A program made the translations under genes and the position numbers. A stretch of DNA of 36,901 bases, taken from UBA2942 sp045127535 (GTDB lineage Bacteria > Bacillota > Clostridia > Lachnospirales > Lachnospiraceae). Positions 7,846 to 16,247 of the stretch are shown here, piece after piece (within the stretch, counting starts at the first letter, position 1; every line of letters begins with the position of its first letter). Location: the NCBI GenBank assembly GCA_045127535.1, contig JBGVQN010000052.1, positions 1 through 36,901 of the forward strand, read 5' to 3'. A model generated the notes under the pieces. It had not been told where the DNA came from. It made no database searches and saw only the letters and a list, made by a program, of their open reading frames with translations.

Positions 7846-7902
7846 GGTTTAATAGAATCAACCTTGTATAGTAAGTTTAATATATTAAACCCATTTTGTC
7901 AA
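7846..7902 (-). promoter_or_regulatory. promoter and palindromic operators of the BlaI-like operon
   Basis: Minus-strand TTGACA (7902-7897), 17 bases, then TAAACT (7879-7874). A perfect 16-bp palindrome GTTTAATATATTAAAC (7875-7890) covers the spacer and -10 region. A second, imperfect inverted repeat GGTTTAATAGAATCAACC (7846-7863) follows the start site. Two such sites are usual for BlaI-type repressors, so these are probable operators; binding itself is inferred. Confidence 0.65.
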
Positions 7903-7939
7903 CCGTTTTTGGGCTTAAATTTCGGCCTCAGGCAACTGC

Positions 7940-7992
7940 AAAACGCAAAAGTCCGGCAGAATATACAATTGACACTGCACATCCTGCCGGAC
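7940..7992 (-). terminator. terminator of the 8078-9718 gene
   Basis: GTCCGGCAG (7951-7959) pairs perfectly with CTGCCGGAC (7984-7992). On the minus strand it is followed by TTTTGCGTTTTGC. It lies 86 bases past the stop of the upstream minus-strand gene. Confidence 0.7.
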
Positions 7993-8077
7993 CTTTACCC
8001 TTATTTTCGCCCTTATATTCGGCCCCTGTCAAATATCTGTCCTCTCCCTGAACAGTTTGACAGCATTAGATTACTAC

Positions 8078-9718
8078 TTATTCCCATCCCTCTATCTGGA
8101 AAATATGCTGTACTTCCGTTTCTACATACTGTATCTGCAGGCGGTCTCCTGCCTGGATCAGTATGAGACTTTCATCTATGTTCAAATAACCCTTATATAC
8201 CTCTCCTGTTTCTGCGGTCACATATACAACCGGCACACCATCCATTTCCACCAGACGGACATCTTTTACAGTAATGTCTGCCTCCAGTGCATCTCCTGTC
8301 ACGGTATTGCTTGCCACCCCCTGAGACTGTAACAGCTTTTTATAGCTTTTCAGTGCCTCTGTCTGGGTGGAACCGGTGGCAACGATGCCATAGTTTTCCA
8401 CATTTACCAGGGCATACAGCTTTACCAATCCACCGTCATCCTTCAGTACCATAATGTACGTAGCCTGACCAGATACATTAATTAAGGAAGGAAAAGAAGC
8501 TATATAGCCTTTTTCCTGTACTTCACCCTCTGCAGCAGACATTGCGGAATATTCCTCTGCACCTGCTACCTGATAGAACTTGTATTCACCTGTACGGGCA
8601 TTGGAAATGATAAAACCAATGTTGCTTTCGTCACCGCTGACAGATGTGACACCGGTAAAATACCACACATCATCATCAATGGTAATATATCCATAATCAT
8701 CTGTGGTCTGCTTACAGTCTACATTGCCAAATACACTGTTCCAGTAACCATTTTTCAAGGTACCATACCAGTTGTACTTTTCACTGGCCATATCACCGGT
8801 ATACACAATGTCTACCCAGGAAGGTACTTCATCAGGTGCATACACCTGAGATGTTCCATCACAAGGATTAAATAAAATGACCTCTGATACATCTCTTGCC
8901 CCAAACAGACCTGCATGAGATTCCACACAGGATACTACATAGTATGGATTTCCCTGATCATCGATCTCAAAATACCAGCTTTCAAAAATCTTATCCGGGT
9001 AGTCAAAACGCAGCTTTCTGTTTAAATCTTCTCCAAAGCATGCGCTTTCTGTATATTTGACAGGAGTTTCTAACTTGACATAGTTTGCAGTATTTTTCAC
9101 CGGGTCTACCATGACATAGCCTGGGATACCCTTGGACTTATTGTTCAGCCATTTGAAAAAGCTTGCATACTCTAAGCTTGCCACCTTCTGCGGTGTATTC
9201 TGGTAATTGATCTGGCTGTATGTACCACTGATCTCGTACTGGGACACCACCTCAGAAAGTGCGCCTAATGTACGGTTACCAATAATGGTTGCAGACTGAG
9301 TATCCATCAGTGCGATATTGGATACAGAAGTTGCTTCCTCCATATCTTCTGCAAACACTGCATTTTCCACTGTGATCATATTGGCATAGGTCTTTGCATG
9401 AAATACTTTGTGAGAAGCAATGGCACCAATCAGCATCACTGCCAGCACCACAACGATCAGACCGCCGCTGATTCCCATTACCATATTGTCTGCCTTGTGG
9501 CCTTTCTGAGCCTTTTGCGCTTTTTGAGACTTTTTGCCTTTCGCGGCACTGTTTTCCGCCTCTGTCCACACTGCAAATATCATTAGGAATACCAGCAGTA
9601 CCACAAACAGGTACATCCAGAAGCCACCGCTTTGCACATTCAGAGCCGGCAGGAACAGATAATATAAAAGTGCTGCCGTCAACAGGGTTACGATCAATGA
9701 AACTGCGTATTTTTTCAT
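8078..9718 (-). CDS. membrane-anchored protein of unknown function
   Basis: I do not recognise a family. The 546-residue protein has three hydrophobic segments (about 5-25, 33-51 and 82-102). A lysine-rich loop between the second and third contains a short KAQKAQKGHK-type repeat near 67-75. About 440 residues follow, presumably extracytoplasmic and rich in Tyr, Asp and Thr with beta-like character (for example KIFESWYFEIDDQGNPYYVV and a DDYGYITIDDDVWYFTGV stretch). No catalytic signature was seen. The ATG at 9718 follows AGGAAAT. A near-consensus promoter lies at 9820-9848 and a terminator at 7940-7992, so it is a single-gene unit. It could be a surface sensor or an envelope protein; this is open. 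Confidence 0.72.
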   Translation of the reverse strand: MKKYAVSLIVTLLTAALLYYLFLPALNVQSGGFWMYLFVVLLVFLMIFAVWTEAENSAAKGKKSQKAQKAQKGHKADNMVMGISGGLIVVVLAVMLIGAIASHKVFHAKTYANMITVENAVFAEDMEEATSVSNIALMDTQSATIIGNRTLGALSEVVSQYEISGTYSQINYQNTPQKVASLEYASFFKWLNNKSKGIPGYVMVDPVKNTANYVKLETPVKYTESACFGEDLNRKLRFDYPDKIFESWYFEIDDQGNPYYVVSCVESHAGLFGARDVSEVILFNPCDGTSQVYAPDEVPSWVDIVYTGDMASEKYNWYGTLKNGYWNSVFGNVDCKQTTDDYGYITIDDDVWYFTGVTSVSGDESNIGFIISNARTGEYKFYQVAGAEEYSAMSAAEGEVQEKGYIASFPSLINVSGQATYIMVLKDDGGLVKLYALVNVENYGIVATGSTQTEALKSYKKLLQSQGVASNTVTGDALEADITVKDVRLVEMDGVPVVYVTAETGEVYKGYLNIDESLILIQAGDRLQIQYVETEVQHIFQIEGWE

Positions 9719-9819
9719 ATTTCCTCATTTCTGTGCAGATACCTGCACCATCTGGATCTACAGCAGAAGCCCTCTGTCATTGTCTGCATCACAGGATTTC
9801 TTCTGTAAATCATAGCCGT

Positions 9820-9848
9820 ATTATACAATTTCACCCTGCTCCTGTCCA
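9820..9848 (-). promoter_or_regulatory. predicted promoter of the 8078-9718 gene
   Basis: Minus-strand TGGACA (9848-9843) and a perfect TATAAT (9825-9820) with a 17-base spacer. The start would be near 9813, about 95 bases before the ATG. Confidence 0.65.
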
Positions 9849-9927
9849 GATTCATTTCTTACGGAATTCTTACGGCCGCTGCAGGAAATGGATTTCGCCG
9901 TCTGTTTCCTTTCGTAAATGCAAAATC

Positions 9928-10152
9928 TAGGTAATTGCGAAACACATTACCGGACGCTTTGGGAAGTATCTGTAAGAAAATATTTTCACGCAGGACACGC
10001 TCTCGCTTCGGTGAAAACGCAGCGGTACTAATAAATTTTGCACCTGTGGTGCAAAATTTAAAGTGCCGGCGTTTTCAAGAGTCCTGCTTAGAAAACATTT
10101 TCTTACAGATACTTCCCAAAGCTGATATTGAATACAGTTCCGCAATTGCCTA
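9928..10152 (+). repeat. palindromic mobile-like element, copy B
   Basis: A 225-bp near-full-length palindrome bounded by TAGGTAATTGCG and CGCAATTGCCTA. The outer arms include GGGAAGTATCTGTAAGAAAA and its exact complement. The core GAAAACGCAGCGGTACTAA is at 10013-10031. The apical stem AAATTTTGCACC/GGTGCAAAATTT is perfect with a 3-base loop. It is roughly 90 percent identical to copy C in inverted orientation. Flanking bases ATGCAAAATC (left) and ATAAAAAATC (right) match at 8 of 10, a weak possible target duplication in A-rich sequence. The right end touches the T-tract of the acetyltransferase terminator. Confidence 0.9.
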
Positions 10153-10154
10153 AT

Positions 10155-10216
10155 AAAAAATCCCCCATCTTCCATATAAAAGAATTTGGGATTCTCTGTT
10201 TACGGAAGACAGGGGA
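10155..10216 (-). terminator. terminator of the acetyltransferase gene
   Basis: On the minus strand TCCCC, TCTTCC pairs with GGAAGA, GGGGA across 10161-10216 with small internal mismatches, followed by ATTTTTTATT. It begins about 18 bases after the acetyltransferase stop. Confidence 0.7.
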
Positions 10217-10233
10217 GCTATGGAATCATGTTC

Positions 10234-10668
10234 TTAGATCCACTGTATAAATGCAGTCTTATCTTTGCTGTTATACCCTGCCTGCTCATAAAACCGCAGG
10301 GTGCTTTCCTGCTTAGAACCGGTCAGCAGCATTAATTTGTAACACTTTTCTTTCACTGCCAGTTCTTTTGCATAATCGAGACAGGCAGATGCCAGACCAC
10401 GCTTTCTGTATGCTGCATCTGTAATTACATTTTCCACAAATGCATAGGGACACTGGTGATGGGTCAGGTTTGGGATGATGACACAGACACAGGAAGATAC
10501 GATCTTACCATCCTCCTCTGCCACTATGATGTGATGATTTTCATCCTCTAATATCCTCTGCCACAAAGCCTGCAGCTCTGCTGTATCCTCCGGCATGGGG
10601 TTGTCGTGGAGCTGGGTGTAGAGCTGTAATAAGCCTTGCAGGTCCTGAGGTTGTATTTCTCTGATCAT
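10234..10668 (-). CDS. GNAT family N-acetyltransferase
   Basis: A 144-residue single-domain GNAT protein. The acetyl-CoA loop appears as YRKRGLASACLDYAKELA (about residues 88-105), preceded by the beta-strand FVENVITDAAY. The C-terminal FYEQAGYNSKDKTAFIQW is the usual end of the fold. It would transfer an acetyl group from acetyl-CoA to an amine; the substrate is not predictable. An ATG at 10698 is in frame, but the ATG at 10668 (MIREIQPQDL) is the normal family start and has AAAGGA 9 bases upstream. It lies just downstream of a truncated regulator gene and ends at its own terminator. Confidence 0.87.
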   Translation of the reverse strand: MIREIQPQDLQGLLQLYTQLHDNPMPEDTAELQALWQRILEDENHHIIVAEEDGKIVSSCVCVIIPNLTHHQCPYAFVENVITDAAYRKRGLASACLDYAKELAVKEKCYKLMLLTGSKQESTLRFYEQAGYNSKDKTAFIQWI

Positions 10669-10726
10669 ATGTAGGTTTCCTTTCTGATTACAAATCATAC
10701 CATTAGTTGTGAAATTGTATTCACTA

Positions 10727-11407
10727 TCAGCTTTGGGAAATATTGGTCAAAAAATATTTTGTTCCTTTATTTTTCCCTTCCGAATATACCATGCCTAATT
10801 TGCAAAACTTTGTCATATATCTTCTAACAGTAGATATTGGTACACCCGAAACATTTGCCATGCTTGCAGTTGTCACATATTCATTTACTGCAAATTGGTT
10901 TAGCAGCGCCTCGAAGAACTTTTTTTCTTTATCGCTCATTTTATCGCTCATTTTATCGCTCATTTTTCGCTCACTTATTTTTAAAAATTCTTCATGCACA
11001 AACAATCTGGATATAAAGTAGCTGCGTGCATCATCGGTCTCAAATTCCGGTTTTGGTGAACCGTTAGCCTCTAATGCATCAAGAATTTTCTTAAAGCCGG
11101 TATTTCTGCCCTCTGTCAAATGTAATTCTTTTAAGAAATCACCTATTCTACGATTTCTATATCGTCTGTTCGATACACGGTAGCTTTTTAATCCCTCTAT
11201 TGTCACAGACCGATCCGGGCCGGGAAAACTGACAATTTCTATCCGATCATTCTCTACACGCACTTCAATGGGCTCACGCTCGTCGTATGCACGATGATAT
11301 ACTGCATTTGACAAAGCCTCCTCCACTGCTGCAAATGGATAGTTAAAAAAGCGGTCTGCCTCTGCTCTGTCCGGATGCTTTACCACCTTTCCAATCATAC
11401 CACCCAT
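10727..11407 (-). pseudogene. 5'-truncated ATP-binding (AlbA_2 / HATPase_c_4, 'RecG-like') regulator
   Basis: 226 codons matching only the C-terminal half of the family of about 450-500-residue putative transcriptional regulators with an N-terminal AlbA_2 (Schlafen-like) domain and a GHKL-type HATPase_c_4 domain. The visible part starts at the ATPase region (FFNYPFAAVEEALSNAVYHR, then IEIVSFPGP and GRNTGF) and ends in a winged-helix domain (STVRRYMTKFCKLGMVY). The N-terminal domain is absent. The first ATG follows the stop codon of the nucleoid-associated protein gene with no spacer, so the gene appears broken by a deletion. MSDK is repeated three times (about 10940-10975) from tandem 12-bp DNA units. 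It may still make a fragment by coupled translation, but a remnant is more likely. Confidence 0.7.
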
Positions 11408-12409
11408 TTACTTATTCTGTATCTTACGCACCGACCTGATCACAATAGAAATGCTTCCATCATCCTCCTGGTCATAAGCTATCACATTCTCATCCTGCAA
11501 AAACTCCACCGGGATCAGCAGCTCCACCCCAATATCGGTTACAAGCTTCTGCTTCTTCTGCAGGCTCCGCTCTGTAGGCTTACTGACCGGGATCGGTGCA
11601 GCTGGGATCTCTGCCTCTGCAGCCTTTTCCTGATACCGCTCTGCTGCAGCCTGATTGTCAGAAAAGACACGCTCCTGAATCTTCTGGGTATCAATGGTGC
11701 CGGTTTCCGCAACTGTATAGGCCAGGTCTGCCTTATATTCCATGATCTTCTGAGGCGCTTCCTCCTCTTTATAACACTCCTGAATGGTCTCTACCACAGC
11801 AGTGTCCAACAGCTTCACCGTCTCCTTTTCCGGGCGGTCCGCATGCAGCTGCAGCACAAAGGCCGCCAGATAGTTGGTCTTTTCTCCATTGACAAACTCT
11901 GTCACTGCAGACATCTCCACCTGCCGCTCTAATACATTGATGATGAAAAACTCATAATCCTTCTGGGTAATGCCCGGCAGCACCTTGGAATTGATGTGCC
12001 AGGACACCCTGCCGTCTTCTTCCAGATAGCACATATATTTGCTCTGGAAATTCAGCTTAAAAAAGCCGATAAAGGGCTGCTCCTCTGCCACTGCCCAGAT
12101 ACAGATACCGCTGCCGGGGCGCAGGGTAGGGTTATTGCACACTGCATCATAGACACGCTCTGCGATCATAGGGACAAACTGAGCCATCCCCTCTGCATCT
12201 GTCGGCAGCACCCCTGCCAGCCAGTCCTCCTCCTGAAAACGTGCCCTGCTCAAGGTAGCCTTGCCGATATTAGACGCCAGCAGCTGGGCGCTGTATGCAT
12301 ATAGATCATCCTCCGGAGACAGATGGATCTCACTGCAGACCGCCTGAGGCAGCTCTGCGTCCAAAGTACACAAATAACATTTTAATATATCTACTGAAGA
12401 TGCTCTCAT
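11408..12409 (-). CDS. nucleoid-associated protein (NdpA/YejK, 37-kDa family)
   Basis: A 333-residue protein resembling the 37-kDa nucleoid-associated family: the central FFKLNFQSKYMCYLEEDG, KVLPGITQKDYEFFIINVLE and FVNGEKTNYLAAFVLQLHAD stretches follow the family order (substrate-like strand, LP-x-TQK motif, then N-Y-L). Family members bind the nucleoid or DNA; the precise role is unknown. An ATG at 12421 lies inside the ribosome site, because the sequence ATGGAGGAATTTATG provides GGAGG for the ATG at 12409; the latter is therefore chosen. It is immediately followed by a truncated regulator remnant. Family assignment is from remembered motifs and moderately certain. Confidence 0.65.
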   Translation of the reverse strand: MRASSVDILKCYLCTLDAELPQAVCSEIHLSPEDDLYAYSAQLLASNIGKATLSRARFQEEDWLAGVLPTDAEGMAQFVPMIAERVYDAVCNNPTLRPGSGICIWAVAEEQPFIGFFKLNFQSKYMCYLEEDGRVSWHINSKVLPGITQKDYEFFIINVLERQVEMSAVTEFVNGEKTNYLAAFVLQLHADRPEKETVKLLDTAVVETIQECYKEEEAPQKIMEYKADLAYTVAETGTIDTQKIQERVFSDNQAAAERYQEKAAEAEIPAAPIPVSKPTERSLQKKQKLVTDIGVELLIPVEFLQDENVIAYDQEDDGSISIVIRSVRKIQNK

Positions 12410-12536
12410 AAATTCCTCCATGTGATGGCTTCCAGCTTTGTTTTCAATGATACATAGACTATGTATTTTTCCTATACCAGAACGATTCCAGTATCAAATC
12501 AATGCGAAACTGTATGTATATTTCTGTTTTCACCTT

Positions 12537-13454
12537 TTAACAAGAATACCCTGCCTCCATCTCCTGTATCCGCTGATAATACCAGGTATTCACCGGTACA
12601 GGCACCTGATGCTTTCCGGCAATGGAAAGCACTGTTCCAGCAAACAACTCCACTTCTGATTTCCGCCCTGCCAGTGCATCCTGACGCATGGAAGGATAAC
12701 CATTGGGATTTAATGTATACAACACCTTTATGTAATTTTGGTAATCTTCCTCTGTCAGATTGACTCCTTCTTTTTGTGCAATGGCAATGACCTCATGCAT
12801 GGCTTTGGACAGAGATGCTCTGGCCTCCGGAATGGTTAAGGCACCTTCATAGGTGGTATCATATACCATACAGGTCTGGTTAATGCCCACATTTAACAGA
12901 AATTTTCCCCACATGGCATGGAGAATATCAGCCTTTTCTTCATACGGAATGCCGGTTTCTTCCAAAAATGCCTGCACTGCTTCCAGGGCAGGTCTCTGCT
13001 GTTCTGATACCACACCAATTTGCAGACGTCCTTTATTGGTATAATGCAGACTGGTATCCTCACGCATGGCATCCATGCCGATGGCTACGCAATGCACCAG
13101 ACCGATATCCTGATAACGTGCTGCGATCATCTCCTCACTGCTGATTCCATTTAGCAGGGAAATCACTACCGTACCAGTTCCAATCAATGGCTCCATAATA
13201 TCCAGCGCTCCCTGCAGTCCGTTATATTTGGTGGCAATGATAATAAAATCCACAGGGGATGCATTTTTTACATCCAACAGCTGAAAATCCACTTTCTGAT
13301 CATTGATGGTATAGGTATCTGCTTTGTGCTTTTCATAACGGGCAGAATCCATGACAAAACAGACACTGTCCTTCCCTTTTGCCCTGACGATCTGCTCTCC
13401 AAAGAGCAGTCCCAATGCTCCCATGCCGATTATGGCTGTGGTCTTGATTCTCAT
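12537..13454 (-). CDS. ketopantoate reductase family NADP-dependent oxidoreductase
   Basis: A 305-residue protein, the usual PanE/ApbA length. It begins with a Rossmann dinucleotide motif IIGMGALG (G-x-G-x-x-G, residues 8-15) and contains the family's catalytic-helix region HAMWGKFLLNVGINQTC near residues 180-196 and the C-terminal SMRQDALAGRKSEVELFAG motif (S-M-x-Q-D, E-x-E). It should reduce 2-dehydropantoate to pantoate in coenzyme A synthesis, though paralogues with other 2-keto acids exist. Two in-frame ATGs (13469 and 13454) are possible; the second has GGAGG 8 bases upstream and the usual family start, so it is chosen. It lies 33 bases after a small membrane protein gene, probably in the same transcript. 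Confidence 0.87.
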   Translation of the reverse strand: MRIKTTAIIGMGALGLLFGEQIVRAKGKDSVCFVMDSARYEKHKADTYTINDQKVDFQLLDVKNASPVDFIIIATKYNGLQGALDIMEPLIGTGTVVISLLNGISSEEMIAARYQDIGLVHCVAIGMDAMREDTSLHYTNKGRLQIGVVSEQQRPALEAVQAFLEETGIPYEEKADILHAMWGKFLLNVGINQTCMVYDTTYEGALTIPEARASLSKAMHEVIAIAQKEGVNLTEEDYQNYIKVLYTLNPNGYPSMRQDALAGRKSEVELFAGTVLSIAGKHQVPVPVNTWYYQRIQEMEAGYSC

Positions 13455-13487
13455 GCTTTTATCCTCCATTAGAAAACATTTTATATC

Positions 13488-13868
13488 CTATAACGATTTC
13501 AGCAGCAAAATCACCACTGCAATTCCCACCACCACCAGACACTCTATATAAGTCCACTTTCGTTTCTTATCATAGGCTTCCTGTGCCAGCTCCAATTCAC
13601 TCTTATGTTCCTTTAATACAGGCTCCTTAGCCAGCAGGCTGCCGTATCCCAAAGTCTGTACAATTTCTATACTCTGTTCCAGATCTGCTGCACTGACAAA
13701 CAATTCTCCATCCTTTGCCCCATTTTCTCCGGACAGATTTACAAAAGTTCCTGTTTCTGCTCCCCTGGCAAACACCTCCATGCCGGCCTCCTCAAGAGCA
13801 GTCCGCACATTCTGCTGTATTTCTTCACAGTCAGTATCCATTAATTTGCGAATAAAACTATAATCCAT
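13488..13868 (-). CDS. small DUF2007-like protein with C-terminal membrane anchor
   Basis: A 126-residue protein. The N-terminal part (about 1-75) alternates helix and strand with VRTALEEAGMEVFARG and GELFVSAADLEQSIEIVQTLGY, the kind of pattern seen in DUF2007 'putative signal transducing' domains. A Lys/Glu-rich stretch then leads to one C-terminal membrane helix (about 104-124). Function is unknown and the family assignment is tentative. The ATG at 13868 has AAGGGA upstream. It precedes the ketopantoate reductase-like gene by 33 bases on the same strand. Confidence 0.62.
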   Translation of the reverse strand: MDYSFIRKLMDTDCEEIQQNVRTALEEAGMEVFARGAETGTFVNLSGENGAKDGELFVSAADLEQSIEIVQTLGYGSLLAKEPVLKEHKSELELAQEAYDKKRKWTYIECLVVVGIAVVILLLKSL

Positions 13869-14009
13869 TGTCTATCCCTTTCTTTTCCGGAAACTTCCAA
13901 GCTTTCAGAAACCTGTACCAACAGAGGCATCCTATCCTTTGCTGCAGGAGGATCTGTTTTTCCCAACTTAATCATGCTTCCATTCTGAAAATCGATCGTA
14001 TAAAACCTC

Positions 14010-14060
14010 CAAACAAATTTACACAGGGCTGTTTTTATGCAGCTCTGTGTAAATTCATGG
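14010..14060 (-). terminator. hairpin after oppF, probable end of the opp transcript
   Basis: AATTTACACAG (14016-14026) with following GGCTG pairs with CAGCT and CTGTGTAAATT (to 14055). On the minus strand it lies about 20 bases after the oppF stop and is followed by TTTGTTT. The T-tract is modest. Confidence 0.6.
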
Positions 14061-14074
14061 GTATATTTTTTTGA

Positions 14075-15088
14075 TTACTGTTCCTTACTGTACAGGTGGC
14101 ACCTTACTACATGTCCATTGCCCATATCCACAGGCTGTGGTGCCTGCTCTTTACAGATGCCCATACATTCCTTACATCTGGTATGGAACTTACAGCCGGA
14201 TGGTGGATTTGCAGGAGATGGAATGTCTCCTTCCAGGATCACACGCTCCTTCTTAAGATCCGGGTCAGGCATTGGGATGGCGCTGAACAGCGCCTTGGTA
14301 TATGGATGAAGAGGATTTGCAAAAATATCCTCTGTGGCGCCGGTCTCTACCAGACCGCCCAAATACATAACGCCTACTGTATCAGAAATATGCTCTACCA
14401 CTGACAGGTCATGGGAGATAAACAGGTAAGTCAGATTTCTCTTCTGCTGTAACTCACGCAGCAGATTGATGATCTGTGCCTGAATGGATACGTCCAGTGC
14501 AGATACCGGCTCGTCACATACCACAAACTCCGGATTGAGCGCCAGGGCTCTGGCAATACAGATACGCTGTCTCTGTCCGCCGGAAAACTCATGTGGGTAA
14601 CGGTCCTTATGGTACTCCTGCAGACCGCAGTCCTTCATGACCTTGGTGATATATGCATCATATTCTTCCTTTGGCACCAGATCATGCTCTCTGACTGCCT
14701 CACCAATGATCTCACCGATGGGAAGTCTTGGAGACAGGGAGGAATATGGATCCTGGAAAATGATCTGCATCTTGGTACGCAGGCTGCGCAGCTGCTTTTT
14801 GTTATACTGACCGATGTCCTCACCGTTAAACAGTACAGTACCATCTGTCTTTTCAATGAGACGCAGGATGGTTCTGCCGGTGGTGGACTTACCGCAGCCG
14901 GATTCTCCTACCAGACCCATGGTGGTACCTCTCTTAATGGAAAAGGTCACATCATCTACTGCCTTTACCTGGCCGGTGACACCGCCGAAGAAACCGCCTT
15001 TGATGGGGAAGTACTTCTTTAAGTGGGACACTTCCAGGAGATTTTCATCCTGATGGATGACGGTATCTTTTTCTGTTTCCTTACTCAT
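14075..15088 (-). CDS. oppF: oligopeptide ABC transporter ATP-binding protein OppF
   Basis: A 337-residue ATPase with Walker A GLVGESGCGKST (about residues 58-69), Q-loop IIFQDPYSSLSPRLP, signature FSGGQRQR, Walker B FVVCDEPVSALD and the H-loop FISHDLSV. The C-terminal extension with GCKFHTRC and CKEQAP cysteines is the oligopeptide/dipeptide transporter C-terminal domain. It powers peptide import together with OppD at the inner face of the membrane. The start at 15088 overlaps the end of oppD by 8 bases, which suggests translational coupling. It is the last gene of the opp cluster. Confidence 0.94.
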   Translation of the reverse strand: MSKETEKDTVIHQDENLLEVSHLKKYFPIKGGFFGGVTGQVKAVDDVTFSIKRGTTMGLVGESGCGKSTTGRTILRLIEKTDGTVLFNGEDIGQYNKKQLRSLRTKMQIIFQDPYSSLSPRLPIGEIIGEAVREHDLVPKEEYDAYITKVMKDCGLQEYHKDRYPHEFSGGQRQRICIARALALNPEFVVCDEPVSALDVSIQAQIINLLRELQQKRNLTYLFISHDLSVVEHISDTVGVMYLGGLVETGATEDIFANPLHPYTKALFSAIPMPDPDLKKERVILEGDIPSPANPPSGCKFHTRCKECMGICKEQAPQPVDMGNGHVVRCHLYSKEQ

Positions 15089-16238
15089 TTTCTGCGCCTC
15101 CTTCCTGACAGCGGTAACAGCTTACCATATGGGTAGGGGATACATAATATTCCCCTGGGTAAGCACCTTCACAACCATTGACACACATTTCACAGCGGTC
15201 TTTGAAATAACAGTAATTTGGCATGTTGACCGGATTTGGTACACTGCCAGGGATACTGTACAGCTTGTCAACCTTTTTGCCTACTACCGGCTTGGAATTC
15301 ATCAGGCCGATGGTATATGGATGTCTTGGGTCTTTGAAGATCTCTCTTGCAGTACCCTTTTCCACCACACGTCCTGCATACATAACCACTACATAGTCTG
15401 CCATCTCTGCAACCACACCCAGGTCATGGGTAATGAGCATGATGGAGCTGTTGATGCGGTCTTTTAAGTTGCGCAGCAAGTCTAAGATCTGTGCCTGAAT
15501 GGTTACGTCCAAAGCAGTGGTTGGCTCGTCTGCAATGATCAGCTTGGGGTCACATGCCAGCGCCATAGCGATCATCACACGCTGACGCATACCGCCGGAC
15601 AGCTCATGAGGATACATGGAGTAGACGCCCTCTTTGTTGGCAATGCCTACCATACCAAGCATCTCTATGGTACGCTCCTTTACCTGCTCCTTGGTCATCT
15701 CCGGATTGTGGAGGGCAATGACCTCATCTACCTGGTCTCCAATGCGGAACACCGGATTTAAGCTGGTCATAGGCTCCTGAAAGATCATGGACATACGGTT
15801 GCCCCGAAGCTTCTGCATAACGCTTTGGGGTGCATTGACCACATTATACACTGCATCTCCTGCATGAAAACGGATCTCACCTTCTACAGTCTGGCCGGAT
15901 GGTCTCTGTACCAGCTGCATGAGGGAAAGGCTGGTAACAGACTTGCCGCAGCCAGACTCACCTACGATACCCACTGTCTTACCCTGCGGTACTTCAAAAG
16001 AGACGCCGTCAACTGCCTTTACCGTACCAATGTCTGTAAAGAAATAGGTATGCACATTATCAAACTCTACACAGTTGTCCGGATTCTTCATCTTGGTTAC
16101 ATATTCTTCCTCCGGAATGTGCTTGCGATTGCGCTTTTTCTCCATTTCTCTGGTGATTTTGCGGTTATTCTTTGAAATCTCCCTGGATTCCTTCGCTGAT
16201 ATATAATTTACATTTTTATTCTTTTTCTTCAATGCCAT
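15081..16238 (-). CDS. oppD: oligopeptide ABC transporter ATP-binding protein OppD
   Basis: A 385-residue ATPase with Walker A GIVGESGCGKSVTS, Q-loop IFQEPMTSLNPVF, signature LSGGMRQRV, Walker B LIIADEPTTALD and H-loop LITHDLGV. The C-terminal part carries the CYFKDRCEMC cysteine motif of the family. About 45 extra lysine/arginine-rich residues precede the usual domain start, making the N-terminus longer than typical. A GTG at 16247 follows the oppC stop directly, but it lies within the ribosome site TAGGTGAG; the ATG at 16238 is the likelier start. It pairs with OppF as the motor of peptide import. Confidence 0.93.
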   Translation of the reverse strand: MALKKKNKNVNYISAKESREISKNNRKITREMEKKRNRKHIPEEEYVTKMKNPDNCVEFDNVHTYFFTDIGTVKAVDGVSFEVPQGKTVGIVGESGCGKSVTSLSLMQLVQRPSGQTVEGEIRFHAGDAVYNVVNAPQSVMQKLRGNRMSMIFQEPMTSLNPVFRIGDQVDEVIALHNPEMTKEQVKERTIEMLGMVGIANKEGVYSMYPHELSGGMRQRVMIAMALACDPKLIIADEPTTALDVTIQAQILDLLRNLKDRINSSIMLITHDLGVVAEMADYVVVMYAGRVVEKGTAREIFKDPRHPYTIGLMNSKPVVGKKVDKLYSIPGSVPNPVNMPNYCYFKDRCEMCVNGCEGAYPGEYYVSPTHMVSCYRCQEGGAENE

Positions 16239-16247
16239 ATGACTCAC

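Larger units (their letters stand above)
9719..10233. other. intergenic region holding palindromic element B
   Basis: About 515 bases between two minus-strand genes. It contains the promoter at 9820-9848, palindromic element B (9928-10152) and the terminator of the acetyltransferase gene (10155-10216). Small open frames within it are parts of the palindrome and are not genes. Confidence 0.75.

Noticed and set aside
9935..10153. Open frames of 70-80 codons inside palindromic element B (and the similar one in copy C)
   Set aside because: Both strands read similarly because the DNA is palindromic, there is no ribosome site, and paired substitutions preserve base pairing rather than the protein.
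10940..10975. MSDK-coding 12-bp repeats as a CRISPR array or phase-variable switch
   Set aside because: There are only three units without spacers, and the unit is a multiple of three, so copy changes would not shift the frame.
13841..13975. A 44-codon minus-strand frame (MIKLGKTDPPAAKD) overlapping the start of the DUF2007-like gene
   Set aside because: The GGAAG sequence is only one base from the ATG, the frame overlaps a better gene, and no family is recognised.
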